Assembly: GCA_029260015.1 (NCBI GenBank)
Contig: JAJDEB010000023.1
Location: forward strand, 419,457-483,456
DNA: 64,000 nt
Source: Phycisphaerae bacterium
GTDB taxonomy: Bacteria; Planctomycetota; Phycisphaerae; UBA1845
Direction of reading: 5' to 3'
The position numbers and the translations under genes are program-made. Below are positions 1 through 8,602 of this stretch, piece by piece; positions within the stretch are counted from its first letter, which is position 1; every line of letters begins with the position of its first letter. Under the pieces are notes generated by a model that searched no databases, was not told the DNA's origin, and worked only from the letters and a program-made list of their open reading frames with translations.

Positions 1-259
1 ATCGGCTTTGAGATCCTGTGTTCCCATATGCTTTTGCCTGATCGCGCGAGGATGGCCATTAGATTGGTTCAAACTGTGAATTGCTCAGTATAGTCCCTTC
101 CAAGCCCGCGTAAAAGCGATTTGAAAAAGGCGTGGTGGCTACTGCATGTTTTAGAAGCGACGGAAACTGGGCGGTCTGAAACGTTTCCGCATTCTCCAAA
201 AGGTGGGAGCGCATGCGAATTCTGCACTGCTATTCAAGCATAAGACGGGCAACACACGA
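1..259. other. window edge, no gene recognised
   Basis: This stretch lies downstream of the stop codon of the first minus-strand gene. I see no reading frame with protein-like composition and no strong hairpin followed by a T run. It may hold the terminator of that gene or the start of a gene outside the window. Confidence 0.4.
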
Positions 260-2611
260 TCACGGTTTGTCAAACCATGCTGGAACTTGAAGGAGCGGAT
301 CGCCCACCAACTCCCACATCCATGCGTGTTCTGGCGTGGCTTGGAATACCGCTTCTGCCGCCGTTCTGCCATCGGCGAGACACCACAGAACAGTGTCGAT
401 TTTTGGAATACTGCTTAGAAATGGCTCGCCCGTTGAGCCGATTGCACAGGCGTACCCGCCGTTGAACAGCAGGTTCGGCACATATCGACCACTGTGGCCG
501 GTCGTGCTGCGGACCGTGGTTGCGCCCCAACTGTTCATCGCGTATCCGAGAATCTTCGTTCCCGATGCTGACCCGCTCCAATCGGCATTGTGCCAACCGG
601 TCAGACGGTAATAGCTGAATTGGAACGCAGCGTTGGGCGTGGGTTCTTCGCCGCCGCCATCGGATTCAAAAAACTTCCACGGAAACTTATATGATGGCGT
701 ATTGAAATCGGAATCCTGATACGCCAACCGCAATCCGGACCACTCGTCACCGCCCGGCTCGCCGACATCGTCATAGTCGAGATAAACCCAATCGGTGTCG
801 GGCAGCGCCGACGCGTTCGTGCTGATTGCTCGGGCGCGGGTCGTCAGCGCTTTAGCTTCTGCAAGCGTTGGCGCGTCGATTCGCGCGGTGATAAACTCGT
901 CAGATGCCAATTCAGATTTGTTGAGACGATCGGTGTCGGGCGCAAGATACGCGGTAAAGTCGTAGGAGTTGCCCGGGAATCTTGGAACATTCAGCAACGT
1001 GGCGTCGAGCTTTTGAAGGCGACTCGACACCGACCAACCCCCGCCACCTTGAAGCACTGGTGTGCTGGAATCGACGTAGAAATTACCGGGCACACGATAG
1101 CCCACGAGAATGCCCATGATCTTGGCTTTGAGCGTGGCGTTGGCATTGAGGTGATCGACGACCGGCGTGAAGATCGTGTTGATCATGTCGGTCTTGGTGA
1201 TGCGCTCGTTGGCTGCGTCGCAGTTGAGTCCCAGCGTATTTGCAGATGGAATACTCCACTGGGCGATGTACCAATCTTTCCATGCGATGCTGTCGGCGCT
1301 GTTGAGGTTGTAGAGAACGAGCCAACTGTCAGGCAGGTCGGCAGTCCGGTTCGCGGCGGTGATGACGGCAGACGTCACGCTGATCGAAACCGTATCCGCC
1401 GGTGACGGGTCAGCCCCATCGGACACCACAAGCTTGAATACCAATGTGTCGAGTGTGGCATTGTTGGCAAATGCCGGCGCGGTGAACTGCGGCTGAGCTG
1501 CGGTCGCGTTGTAGAGATGGTCACCGGTAATGTCCGTCCCCCCGGCCTGCGTCCACGAATAAGTCAACGCATTCGGGCCGCTGTCAGGGTCGGATGAGCC
1601 CGTACCACTGAGCGTCAAAACATTGCCTTCCGTCACGCTCGATGCCGCCGACGCCGATGCGATGGGTGCGACATTAGATGGCGGAGGAGGACCGCCTCCA
1701 CCTCCACCTCCAACTCCTCCACCGAAACCGCCTGTTGCCTCCGAACTGATGACCACCGATTCGCAGTGCGTTTCAGGCTCATCCTCACAAGTCATGGTCA
1801 GACACGCTTCGACGACAATCTCGCCACCCGTCGTGAACGTCGTGTTCATAGTCCCCGCGTGACCGAACACATCACCGTCGATGAGCCACTCCCATTCACC
1901 TTCCAGGATCGTTCCGGCAACGACAGGTGCAACTTCAAAACTGGTATTAAAAGGAGCGACACCGCTGGTGTTTGCGGCTACCACGTTAAACTCTGGCGGG
2001 CAGGCGGGCACGATTTCGACGGGAGCAACCGTCACGCTGACGCTGTCGGTGGATTCAACTTCACCATCGCTAACGCTCAGCATAAAGATCAATACCGTTT
2101 CCGCGTTGACCGTCGGAGCGACAAACTCCGTGTCGACCACATTGAAATCCGCAATGTCCGCGCTGAGGGTGTCCGGGTCCTGCGACCATTCGAACGTCAA
2201 GTCGTCACCATCGGGATCAGTCGAACCCGAACCGCTTAAAACGATCGAATCGCCCGACTGAACTTGAATGTCTTCGCCCGCATCCGCGATCGGTGCAGCG
2301 TTGCTGCCCGCACCACCACCAGTGACATCATCACCACCGGTGGCATCCTGCGAATTCTCGTCGTCGAGGTTCAGCCCGAGCACATCTCCGTTTGAATCCT
2401 GCCCATTGTCGCCGGTTGAGTTCTGCGATGAATCGTCACCGCCATTGTCCGAGTCGTCTTGTTGTGATGAAGGGGAGCTACCGTTGGGCGTGATCGCCGA
2501 TTCGGTCGTACATCCAAATTGCGATGCAAGCCCGAACAGACCGATCGCGCAGATGCAAGTCAAGATGCGCCAATTCCTCAGCCGTCGACCGTGACGATGA
2601 ACCACGAGCAA
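260..2611 (-). CDS. exported PKD-repeat protein with TIGR03790-like C-terminal domain
   Basis: A 783-residue exported protein of unknown function. The N-terminus has a basic, then hydrophobic stretch ending in a Cys (LASQFGC), a weak lipobox. A Ser/Asp/Asn-rich linker (about 27-100) follows. Two clear PKD/Ig-like domains (about 105-200 and 310-415, both with the N-x-APIA opening and STDPD/SSDPD loops) surround a third, less regular one. A Gly7-Pro4 spacer lies near 305. From about 420 the chain resembles the TIGR03790 family: a WLVLYNLNSADS opening, an IPSANTLGL segment and a late GHSGRYVP motif. TIGR03790 proteins are common in Planctomycetota and related phyla and have no known activity. 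The start used is TTG at 2611, as no ATG precedes the hydrophobic segment. The gene stands alone and likely encodes a cell-surface protein. Confidence 0.75.
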   Translation of the reverse strand: MLVVHRHGRRLRNWRILTCICAIGLFGLASQFGCTTESAITPNGSSPSSQQDDSDNGGDDSSQNSTGDNGQDSNGDVLGLNLDDENSQDATGGDDVTGGGAGSNAAPIADAGEDIQVQSGDSIVLSGSGSTDPDGDDLTFEWSQDPDTLSADIADFNVVDTEFVAPTVNAETVLIFMLSVSDGEVESTDSVSVTVAPVEIVPACPPEFNVVAANTSGVAPFNTSFEVAPVVAGTILEGEWEWLIDGDVFGHAGTMNTTFTTGGEIVVEACLTMTCEDEPETHCESVVISSEATGGFGGGVGGGGGGGPPPPSNVAPIASASAASSVTEGNVLTLSGTGSSDPDSGPNALTYSWTQAGGTDITGDHLYNATAAQPQFTAPAFANNATLDTLVFKLVVSDGADPSPADTVSISVTSAVITAANRTADLPDSWLVLYNLNSADSIAWKDWYIAQWSIPSANTLGLNCDAANERITKTDMINTIFTPVVDHLNANATLKAKIMGILVGYRVPGNFYVDSSTPVLQGGGGWSVSSRLQKLDATLLNVPRFPGNSYDFTAYLAPDTDRLNKSELASDEFITARIDAPTLAEAKALTTRARAISTNASALPDTDWVYLDYDDVGEPGGDEWSGLRLAYQDSDFNTPSYKFPWKFFESDGGGEEPTPNAAFQFSYYRLTGWHNADWSGSASGTKILGYAMNSWGATTVRSTTGHSGRYVPNLLFNGGYACAIGSTGEPFLSSIPKIDTVLWCLADGRTAAEAVFQATPEHAWMWELVGDPLLQVPAWFDKP

Positions 2612-2767
2612 TGCTCCCTTCCCCCTTGTTATTGCGCAGAAGACTGAGGATCGAATCGCCCAGTGTGGCAGAAGACCTCAGTCACAAAAGGCTAAGATAC
2701 GGTGCGCGACCTCGCAATGGGCATGACGCCCCGAGCGCGATTCCGATAATGTAAATTGCAGTGAAAG

Positions 2768-3523
2768 TCACCCGCCGTTTGGTGTGACTTCAAAGTCGGC
2801 GATGACAGGTAAGTGATCGCTGGCAACGCGGGCGATCTTCAGGCGGCTTCGAAAAATCTGCAGCAGCTTCACATCGCCCCGATAAAACACCTTGTCGAGG
2901 CCTGCCGTCGGGGCGTAGCTGGGAAACGTTTTGATCGCCCAGCGCGAACCGGGTCGGCGGCCGCTTGCACAAACGAAATCTGCCGGACCGAAACGCTGAC
3001 GCTTCAGCGACCCGTGCCAATCGTTCATGTCGCCTGCGATGATACAAGGTTGACGGGTTGGCAAATTGGCGAGATCACCGCTTTCCAAAAGTGCTTGGAT
3101 TTGCATGCGACGGAGTCGAGCCCGCAACGAAAGATGGACGTTGAACACATCGACGACGGCGCTGCTGGCACTATTTTGAACCAGAATTCGGGTGTGCTGC
3201 GCTCCGCGACGTTTGTGGCGGCCGATCGTCAGATTGATGTTTCGCTGCCTGCCGATCGAATACCGCGACAACGTCGCGTTGCCATATTTGCCCTTTTTCA
3301 TGTGGACGTTCATGCTGACTGCGCGGTGCCGATAACTCAATTCTCGCGACAAATACGAACCCAAGTCGATGTGGTTGGATCGCGGTGCCGCGCGGTCCAC
3401 TTCCTGCAGCATCACGATGTCGGCATTGTGATGGCGGAGGATTTCCAGGATGCGCTCGGGCGCGAATACGCCATCAACACCGATCGCTTTGTGAATGTTG
3501 TATGTGAGTATGCGAAACCGCAC
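2768..3523 (-). CDS. endonuclease/exonuclease/phosphatase (EEP) family protein
   Basis: A 251-residue member of the EEP superfamily (DNase I, exonuclease III and sphingomyelinase-type phosphodiesterases), metal-dependent enzymes that cut phosphodiester bonds. The catalytic signatures are in order: YNIHK near residue 8, LQEVD near 40 (metal Glu), VFNVHLS (His), GDMND (Asp/Asn pair), the LDKVFY region and the terminal SDHLPV with the catalytic Asp-His. There is no signal peptide, so it should act in the cytoplasm. Start is GTG at 3523, preceded by a GGAAGG-like ribosome site. Substrate is unknown; EndA-like nuclease and lipid phosphatase roles both remain possible. Neighbours on both sides are exported proteins and give no clue. 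Confidence 0.88.
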   Translation of the reverse strand: MRFRILTYNIHKAIGVDGVFAPERILEILRHHNADIVMLQEVDRAAPRSNHIDLGSYLSRELSYRHRAVSMNVHMKKGKYGNATLSRYSIGRQRNINLTIGRHKRRGAQHTRILVQNSASSAVVDVFNVHLSLRARLRRMQIQALLESGDLANLPTRQPCIIAGDMNDWHGSLKRQRFGPADFVCASGRRPGSRWAIKTFPSYAPTAGLDKVFYRGDVKLLQIFRSRLKIARVASDHLPVIADFEVTPNGG

Positions 3524-3660
3524 CGATCCACCTTCCCAGGCGAGCGTTTGGTCGCTTGCCTATTGGGAAGATAAATCACACGTCTCGAATTGACAAAATT
3601 TTTACAAACGCCAACCAGAGCGCTAGTGTAGGCCCACGCGTCAATCTTGCGGGTTGCGCT

Positions 3661-3747
3661 CCGCCGTCATTCCCGCGAAAGCGGGAATCCAAGCCCAGCG
3701 CGTTACACATTGCTCGTTCTGAACTCCCGCATGCGCGGGAGTGACGA
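3661..3747. repeat. REP-like double palindrome, copy A
   Basis: Two facing hairpins make up the element. The left one has the arms TTCCCGC / GCGGGAA (within 3661-3691) and the right one ACTCCCGC / GCGGGAGT (3724-3742), about 35 bp apart. The same element recurs complete at 9283-9380 and as a left half at 7051-7092. It resembles the widespread CGTCATTCCCGC...GCGGGAATCC class of dispersed bacterial repeats (similar to neisserial dRS3). It lies between two genes on the same strand. Confidence 0.85.
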
Positions 3748-3751
3748 ACCA

Positions 3752-4441
3752 CTAGCGTGGCGCGCCGAATACCTGCGTCCAGTTGAACCCGTCTGGCTCA
3801 TACCCCACACCGATTTCGGTAAATGCTGGATTCATGATGTTCGAGCAGTGTCCGTCGCTGCTCATCCAGCCCTCAACCACAGCTTCAGGCGTACGGTAGC
3901 CAGCCGCGATGTTCTCACCCCACGTTGACCATTCGTAAGTTGACGCTTCGATTCGCTCTCCCGGCCCATCACCGTCTGGATTGACGTGGTCGAAGAAGTT
4001 GCGTTGCGACATGTCAACGGAGTGGGCTTGTGCAATTTCAGCCAGCACGTCATTGGCCGCAAGCGCGCCGGCTGGCTCGAAACTTCCCTGACTTCCGCAG
4101 TTTGCCCCGTCAGCGCGATTCTCATTAACCAGTTCGAGAACCTTAGCTGTCACAGCGTTACTCGCAGAGTCGCTCCCGGATGTATTCGAGTCGGTTGGAT
4201 CATTGGTATCTGATCCGCCCGCATCTCCGTCATTTCCGCCTGTCGGTTCATCGCTATTGTTGTCTGAAGTTGTCGGAGAACCGGGCACAAAACCGTCGAA
4301 CAAGTCGCTAAATGCTGTCGAGTTTCCATTGTCGTCGTTCGAATTGACGCATCCAGTTGCGACAAGAAGCGCCATCAAGATGACGCACCGCAGGCCCACT
4401 GATCGGCGTCGAAAACGATTAAGAACGATGTGTTTGTACAC
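3752..4441 (-). CDS. CAP (SCP/PR1-like) domain lipoprotein
   Basis: A 229-residue lipoprotein. The signal peptide ends in the clear lipobox LLVATGC (Cys near 31). An Asp/Asn/Thr/Ser-rich linker runs to about 95. The rest is a bacterial CAP-superfamily domain: VLELVNENRA, an AHSVDMSQRNFFDH stretch with the conserved His, GENIA, and GHCSNIMNPAFTEIGVGY near the C-terminus. CAP proteins are secreted and bacterial members are mostly uncharacterised; roles in surface interaction or lipid binding are known only for eukaryotic relatives. GTG at 4441 is the likely start; no better ATG lies before the hydrophobic core. Expected location is the outer or cytoplasmic membrane surface. Confidence 0.9.
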   Translation of the reverse strand: MYKHIVLNRFRRRSVGLRCVILMALLVATGCVNSNDDNGNSTAFSDLFDGFVPGSPTTSDNNSDEPTGGNDGDAGGSDTNDPTDSNTSGSDSASNAVTAKVLELVNENRADGANCGSQGSFEPAGALAANDVLAEIAQAHSVDMSQRNFFDHVNPDGDGPGERIEASTYEWSTWGENIAAGYRTPEAVVEGWMSSDGHCSNIMNPAFTEIGVGYEPDGFNWTQVFGAPR

Positions 4442-4849
4442 AGTGGTTGCCTTCCAATTCCTGACGACCTCTCAATTCATTGAAGTAGCTTTGAGTCTAC
4501 AATTCAAGGGTTCTGGAGCCAAAGTGCAGAATCGCCATTCCGTGCAGATACGGACCATTGCACCGGGTCTTGGTGCTATTCATCGCGTTCTCGATTGGCG
4601 TGGTCGCGTCGCAATTGACTCGTGCGAAGTGCGCAAACATGTGCGACACGATAGCATCCGATAATTCGATTGCGTCCAAATCTTGTCCGCCAAATTCACG
4701 CGAACATGTGCAATCAATTGATGTTTGAATCACATCGCCGAGTTGCGTTAGTATTTGCCTAGGGTGTGTGAAAATCGAAGCGTCGTATGACTTTGTTGTG
4801 CTGAACGGTGGGCTGGGAATCCTACCGAGTTCAGCATGGGAGAAATCGC
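4442..4849. other. divergent intergenic region
   Basis: The region separates the CAP lipoprotein (minus) from the methyltransferase (plus). No frame here has convincing protein composition. It holds the proposed promoter at 4725-4754 and otherwise nothing I recognise. Confidence 0.5.
4725..4754 (+). promoter_or_regulatory. candidate sigma70-type promoter
   Basis: TTGAAT (4725-4730) and TAGTAT (4749-4754) are separated by 18 bp and lie about 95 bp upstream of the chosen methyltransferase start. Found by eye only. The match is moderate and the consensus of this organism's housekeeping sigma factor is assumed. Confidence 0.35.
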
Positions 4850-5587
4850 GTGGGACACACCCAGCATGCCGTACAACTTGACCCCACTGAAACGCTCGAT
4901 GCCGATCGTTTCATGGACTATGAACGATCGGTGCTTCGTTCCCGACTTGTCGATTCCATTCTCTCGGTCATCGACCATCCCAACATGAGCATCTGCGATG
5001 TCGGAGGTGCGACGGGTGTGCTGTTGCAGAAACTGCGCGAGCACAGTTCGTACCCGATCGACGCCACCGTGTTTGAAGTCAACGAAGCCTACGCCAACAA
5101 GATGGCCCACCCGAGCATTCAGTTTCAACACGGGTCCATCATCGACAACGATCTGCCGACAGGTTCGTTCGACATCGTCACCTGTCGCCACATCATCCAT
5201 CACCTGGTGGCTGACAACATCCCCGATACGCTGCGATTGCAACGCAAGGCGATCGCCGAACTGATCCGCATCACGAAGCCTGGCGGTTATCTGATTTTTG
5301 AAGAACAAGTCAATCTGGTGAAACCGTTCTCCCGCGCCGTGTACCATCTATCGAAACTCGCCAACCGCGCGAAATTCAACTGGAAATACTTCGAAGCCGG
5401 TAACGTTGTGATCAGTTTCCTGACGCCCAAAGAGATTTCGGAAATGATCCACCGTCACGCCAATGACGGAACCATCAGCGTCGAAACCGAAAGCCTGACA
5501 CGCCGCAACGTTGAACTCCGCTGGAAGCTCACCCTCCTGATGGGCCGCGGCGGTGACATGCTCTATGTCATCAACAAGAACGTGTGA
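4850..5587 (+). CDS. class I SAM-dependent methyltransferase
   Basis: A 245-residue methyltransferase of the Rossmann type. Motif I is ICDVGGATG near residue 46 (SAM binding); an acidic FEVNEAY segment follows as motif II, then a GSFDIVTCRHIIHHL block and KPGGYLIFEEQ (post-motif region with beta-5). This pattern fits small-molecule methyltransferases of the Methyltransf_11/25 kind. I chose GTG at 4850 because GGGAG lies 7 bases before it; an in-frame GTG at 4808 would add 14 residues but has no such site. The gene stands alone and nothing nearby indicates a substrate. Confidence 0.85.
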   Translation: MGHTQHAVQLDPTETLDADRFMDYERSVLRSRLVDSILSVIDHPNMSICDVGGATGVLLQKLREHSSYPIDATVFEVNEAYANKMAHPSIQFQHGSIIDNDLPTGSFDIVTCRHIIHHLVADNIPDTLRLQRKAIAELIRITKPGGYLIFEEQVNLVKPFSRAVYHLSKLANRAKFNWKYFEAGNVVISFLTPKEISEMIHRHANDGTISVETESLTRRNVELRWKLTLLMGRGGDMLYVINKNV

Positions 5588-5671
5588 GTCAGTCGCCACA
5601 CCGTTCTTTGCAGTTCATTTCTCTGAAATCGTTGATCTGGGCGCCCCAAAATTTCGTCGTCAAACAAGCGC

Positions 5672-5699
5672 TTGGTGGTAAGGCACGCGACGCTATACT
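5672..5699 (+). promoter_or_regulatory. candidate promoter placed for a leaderless start
   Basis: TTGGTG (5672-5677) and TATACT (5694-5699) are 16 bp apart. Transcription would begin close to 5706, almost at the ATG at 5708, so the mRNA would be leaderless or nearly so. This agrees with the lack of a clear ribosome site before that ATG. Assigned by eye only. Confidence 0.3.
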
Positions 5700-5707
5700 G
5701 CTCACCT

Positions 5708-7027
5708 ATGCTCAACGGGCTTTGTCAATTCCGACTGCCACTTGCCGCTGCGCTGATCTTGTTTTCCGGCGTCGCGGCTTACGCAAACGATCCGGACCCA
5801 ACGCTTCAGGCGCTTGAAGCGGCTGCTATTCATGTACGCATGGGGCAATTTGACGAAGCCCTCGCTCGTTTGGACGAAGTTGAAGCGGCAGAGCCCGACA
5901 ACCCGTGGATGCTTTATTATCGCGGTAGCGCGCTGACGGGACGCGGCGACTTTTACGACGCCCTTGCCGCCTACGACCATGCCGCCACATCACTCGATTC
6001 GTTGGGCGACGATCCCGAACTTCGCCAATTGATTCGCACCGATCGCGCGAAGGCTCGGCGCAACGTGTTCAATGCTTCGCTGACGATGGGCCTGGCCTAC
6101 GACAGCAACGTCAGCTTCCTGGGCGGCGGGTCCAGCGACCTAGGGGCGATTGCCGGCTTGGGTAACGGAGTTTTCGACGCAGCCGCCCAGTTTGACTTCG
6201 CCCCCATCGCCACGAAAGAGCACACACTGGCTGGCGGTTTCCGAACGCTGCAAACGCGGAACTTTGAAATCGAGCAGTTCGATCTTCAAGTGTATGGCGC
6301 GTACTTGCGCTACTCGCGGCGATTCGGCGATCATTGGGAAGCAACGCTGCGATACGACTACGACGTGACCTTGTTGAACAACGAATCGTTCCTGTCGAAT
6401 CATGCGCTCACGACTTCGCTGCGATACCGTTGGCTTTTGCCGGGCGAAGTCATCGTGCCCGACGCGACACAGATTTTCTATCGCCTTGAATCGCGGGATT
6501 TTTTGTTTGAAACTGACCCGGATTTGGATCGCGACGGACTTGCCCATTACGTCGGTGTCGAGCAAAGCTTCAAGCTTCAACCGATCGCCGACTTCCCGTG
6601 GGTGTGGGATGTTTCAACCGGCTATCAATACGGCAGCATCTCCACCGAAGGCGACGAGTTCGACCGCAAGACGCACGACTTTCTAGTCGCACTCGACATG
6701 CCATTGCTGAATCCGAAATCACCAGACCAATTCCTCATCATTCCCGACCGCGAGCTTCGCTTTCGATTCGATGCCCGCTGGCAGATCGCCGAGTACCAGA
6801 ACAAGAGTTCGTTCGACCGCCGCCGCAATGTGCGCGATGATTTAATCACCGATTACGGGTTCACCTTATCGCAGACGCTGCTCGACGATCCCAACGATGG
6901 CAAGGTAGTCCTGCGAGGATTGATTCGCTGGACCGATGCCGAATCAAATGTCGTGCTGAGCGATCGGTCGTCGCCATTCACATACGACAAGTTCGTGTAT
7001 GGCATACAGTTGGAGTGGTCGTGGTAA
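5708..7027 (+). CDS. TPR plus outer-membrane beta-barrel protein
   Basis: A 439-residue envelope protein. A signal peptide covers about residues 1-25 (core LPLAAALILFSG, then AYA-N). Two TPR-like helical repeats follow (about 35-115; FDEALARLDEVEAAEPDN and YYRGSALTGRGDFYDALAAY). From about 125 the sequence alternates polar and aromatic residues in short strands typical of a beta-barrel and ends in Trp (LEWSW), as expected for a BAM-inserted protein. This TPR-plus-barrel order resembles the Slam/SLAM-like surface assembly family, but I cannot prove orthology. The ATG at 5708 directly precedes the signal peptide. The gene stands alone. Confidence 0.75.
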   Translation: MLNGLCQFRLPLAAALILFSGVAAYANDPDPTLQALEAAAIHVRMGQFDEALARLDEVEAAEPDNPWMLYYRGSALTGRGDFYDALAAYDHAATSLDSLGDDPELRQLIRTDRAKARRNVFNASLTMGLAYDSNVSFLGGGSSDLGAIAGLGNGVFDAAAQFDFAPIATKEHTLAGGFRTLQTRNFEIEQFDLQVYGAYLRYSRRFGDHWEATLRYDYDVTLLNNESFLSNHALTTSLRYRWLLPGEVIVPDATQIFYRLESRDFLFETDPDLDRDGLAHYVGVEQSFKLQPIADFPWVWDVSTGYQYGSISTEGDEFDRKTHDFLVALDMPLLNPKSPDQFLIIPDRELRFRFDARWQIAEYQNKSSFDRRRNVRDDLITDYGFTLSQTLLDDPNDGKVVLRGLIRWTDAESNVVLSDRSSPFTYDKFVYGIQLEWSW

Positions 7028-7050
7028 CGTAACGCCCAGCGTCATTGCTT

Positions 7051-7092
7051 GAGTCCCCACCGCCGTCATTCCCGCGCACGCGGGAATCCAGG
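7051..7092. repeat. REP-like palindrome, copy B (left half only)
   Basis: It carries the GTCATTCCCGCG / CGCGGGAATCC hairpin and matches 9284-9325 almost base for base, including the flanking GAGTC and CCACCG. The second hairpin present in copies A and C is missing; an Rhs-like reading frame begins directly after this half unit. Copies B and C form direct repeats around the patch of gene fragments. Confidence 0.85.
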
Positions 7093-7094
7093 GC

Positions 7095-7262
7095 GTGTGT
7101 GACCGAGTCGGTGAGGCGTACGAGTACGACGACAACGATCGGCTGACAAAGGCGACGACGGAAGTGAATCCGCTGTTGGCCGAGTCGCGGGTTCGCTTCA
7201 TCGATCATTATGGGCACAGAAATAGGCGACTGTCCGGGTCTATAGATGGAAACCGTCGTTGA
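7095..7262 (+). pseudogene. Rhs/YD-repeat protein remnant
   Basis: This open frame has no start codon context and ends at a TGA at 7260-7262. Its first third reads GEAYEYDDNDRLTKATTE, a textbook YD-repeat (Rhs) signature of the form YxYDxxxRLTxxT. The remaining 35 residues (VNPLLAESRVRF and IDHYGHRNRRLSGS) are less distinctive. Rhs proteins are large wrapped polymorphic toxins, usually above 1000 residues, so this is about one repeat of a lost gene. It starts at the edge of REP copy B. The barstar-like immunity gene 160 bp downstream makes an old Rhs toxin/immunity locus plausible. Confidence 0.65.
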
Positions 7263-7331
7263 GCGACGATTGAGACCCACGCCCTTCGGACGACCACGAA
7301 TAAGGAGAAAACAATCAGGGCACGGCGTCAC

Positions 7332-7397
7332 AAGTAGTAACTGTCCTGACTTATTCTCTGACTTATTCTCAAGTAGTAACTGTCCTGACTTATTCTC
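7332..7397 (+). repeat. tandem copies of the ACTGTCC-GACTTATT repeat
   Basis: Two identical 27-bp units (7332-7358 and 7371-7397) flank a 12-bp partial copy (7359-7370). Each unit contains the core ACTGTCCTGACTTATT (7340-7355 and 7379-7394). A 22-bp part of the unit recurs inverted at 9258-9279, and a diverged core lies at 8075-8090. There are too few copies, and no spacers, for a CRISPR array. Confidence 0.9.
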
Positions 7398-7424
7398 GTA
7401 CAAATTCGCTGAAGGGCCAAGCAC

Positions 7425-7817
7425 ATGGGACCAGGATTACATAGAGTTGATGGCGTTGCTGCTGAGAATTTTCTGGAACAACTTGATGAAAGTGAATGGA
7501 AGCTCTTCGTTCTTGAGGGCTCTGAAATTGTTGATCGCAGCACATTGTGCCAAGCAGTTCGAAGGGTCCTGCCGCTCGATCCTCCATTGTACGGCGACGA
7601 TAACTGGGATGGGTTGTCTGACTCGATCTTTGGTGGACTCTACGAATTGACGGTAGGTCGAGTCGCCATCGTTTGGAGGAATTCCGAAACCATGGCTCAA
7701 GAGAGCTGTCAAGACTTCGAAATAGCACTCCATTGTCTTGCCCAAGTAAGTGAATTTCTCGGAGATGCACAGGCTACTGCCGGAAAAGTGAAGGAAGTTT
7801 GTATAGTCGTAGCCTGA
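7425..7817 (+). CDS. barstar-family (ribonuclease inhibitor) protein
   Basis: A 130-residue protein that fits the barstar fold. WKLFVLEGSEIVD is strand 1; STLCQAVRRVLPL is a helix; LYGDDNWDGLSDSI matches the barstar signature (YG-x-NWDAL-x-D) whose acidic face blocks barnase-type RNases; and RVAIVWRNSETM followed by a Phe-rich helix is the conserved end. In barstar the Asp residues near this NWD motif contact the toxin, so binding of a basic RNase is a reasonable inference. ATG at 7425 is preceded by AAGGG. No intact toxin gene is in view; the Rhs remnant upstream is the best candidate for a lost partner. It could act as an orphan antidote. Confidence 0.8.
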   Translation: MGPGLHRVDGVAAENFLEQLDESEWKLFVLEGSEIVDRSTLCQAVRRVLPLDPPLYGDDNWDGLSDSIFGGLYELTVGRVAIVWRNSETMAQESCQDFEIALHCLAQVSEFLGDAQATAGKVKEVCIVVA

Positions 7818-8188
7818 GACGACAACTCAGACTAGCATATGCACATACACAGTCACCTCCTCAAGATTAGAATTCGATCCATGCCATGAGGTGGAAACAT
7901 CCTGGCGCAAATCGCTGGTGGTAGACTCCTAAGCGGAGCATTCACCAGGTGTCAGGGGGCGGTCAAAACCGGCCATTTTGAGGTGTTGATGGTTGGCTGT
8001 AGAGGCTTTCCTTTGAAGGGAAAAACGGGACGGGAAAAACGGGACAGCCACCCATTTACTTCCGGAAATAGGTGACTGTCCCGACTTATTGGTTCTAATC
8101 ACCGCTATCCAATTTGGCAGGCAATTCTCAAGCCGGGTATCATTGCCCATGCCATTGATCCATATGCGGCAAAGGAGATTAACTAGCC
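7818..8188. other. intergenic stretch with repeat and a possible gene tail
   Basis: The stretch contains the inverted repeat at 8040-8083, a short tandem of GGGAAAAACGGGAC near 8019-8047 and, after the repeat core, an open frame ending in TAG near 8183-8185. That frame reads NHRYPIWQAILKPGIIAHAI and then DPYAAKEIN. It has protein-like composition but I do not recognise a family; it may be the 3' end of a gene cut at the repeat. Confidence 0.45.
8040..8083. repeat. imperfect 18-bp inverted repeat (GGGACAG-type)
   Basis: The arms at 8040-8057 and 8066-8083 match at 16 of 18 positions around an 8-base loop. The right arm reads AAATAGGTGACTGTCCCG and runs into the core shared with the other repeats here. 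A related half (AAATAGGCGACTGTCC) lies near 7220-7236 inside the Rhs remnant. Such elements are often found beside IS200/Y1 REP-associated transposases, but none is in this window. Confidence 0.75.
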
Positions 8189-8602
8189 ATGGCTGACCCA
8201 TTGACGTTGGCAACATCTGCACTAACTGCTATCCAGAAACTGAATGAGGCGTCTAAGAAAATAAGGAACGCCGAACTAAGGATGCAGATTGCTGATTTGA
8301 TGTCCATGATCGTAGACTTGAAGATGGAGTGTGCAAGACTCACCGAAGAAAATGACAGTCTACGGGCTGAACTCGACGAGGCAGGGCGACGGGACAGCAA
8401 TCGAACAAGAGTGACTATCGGGGACGACCAACTTTGTTATCTAAGCGATCCAAGCCCCGACCAGACCAAAGGGCCATACTGCCCAACATGCTACAGCCAG
8501 AATCAGTCCCTCAGTCCTCTTGTTGAGCAAGCACGCCACTTCGCAACTGCGTTTGGAAAATACAAATGCCCGATTTGCAAGACGCACCACAAGGTCGAGT
8601 AG
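8189..8602 (+). CDS. small coiled-coil protein with C-terminal zinc ribbon
   Basis: A 137-residue protein of unknown function. Residues about 15-70 form a strong heptad pattern rich in Leu, Glu and Lys (KIRNAELRMQIADLMSMIVD and on), so it likely dimerises through a coiled coil. Two cysteine pairs follow, CPTC near 96 and CPIC near 129, about 30 residues apart, the layout of a zinc ribbon; a KTHHK tail ends it. AAAGGAG lies about 12 bases before the ATG. It is directly followed by the next gene (TAG then ATG, no gap), so the two are almost certainly cotranscribed. Base composition is visibly more AT-rich than the core genes, which suggests transfer. Confidence 0.7.
   Translation: MADPLTLATSALTAIQKLNEASKKIRNAELRMQIADLMSMIVDLKMECARLTEENDSLRAELDEAGRRDSNRTRVTIGDDQLCYLSDPSPDQTKGPYCPTCYSQNQSLSPLVEQARHFATAFGKYKCPICKTHHKVE

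Noticed and set aside
2813-3574. Plus-strand open frame opposite the EEP nuclease
   Set aside because: The nuclease signatures on the minus strand leave no doubt.
7332-7397. CRISPR-like tandem repeat
   Set aside because: Only two full units, and the segment between them is a partial copy of the unit, not a spacer. No cas gene is nearby.
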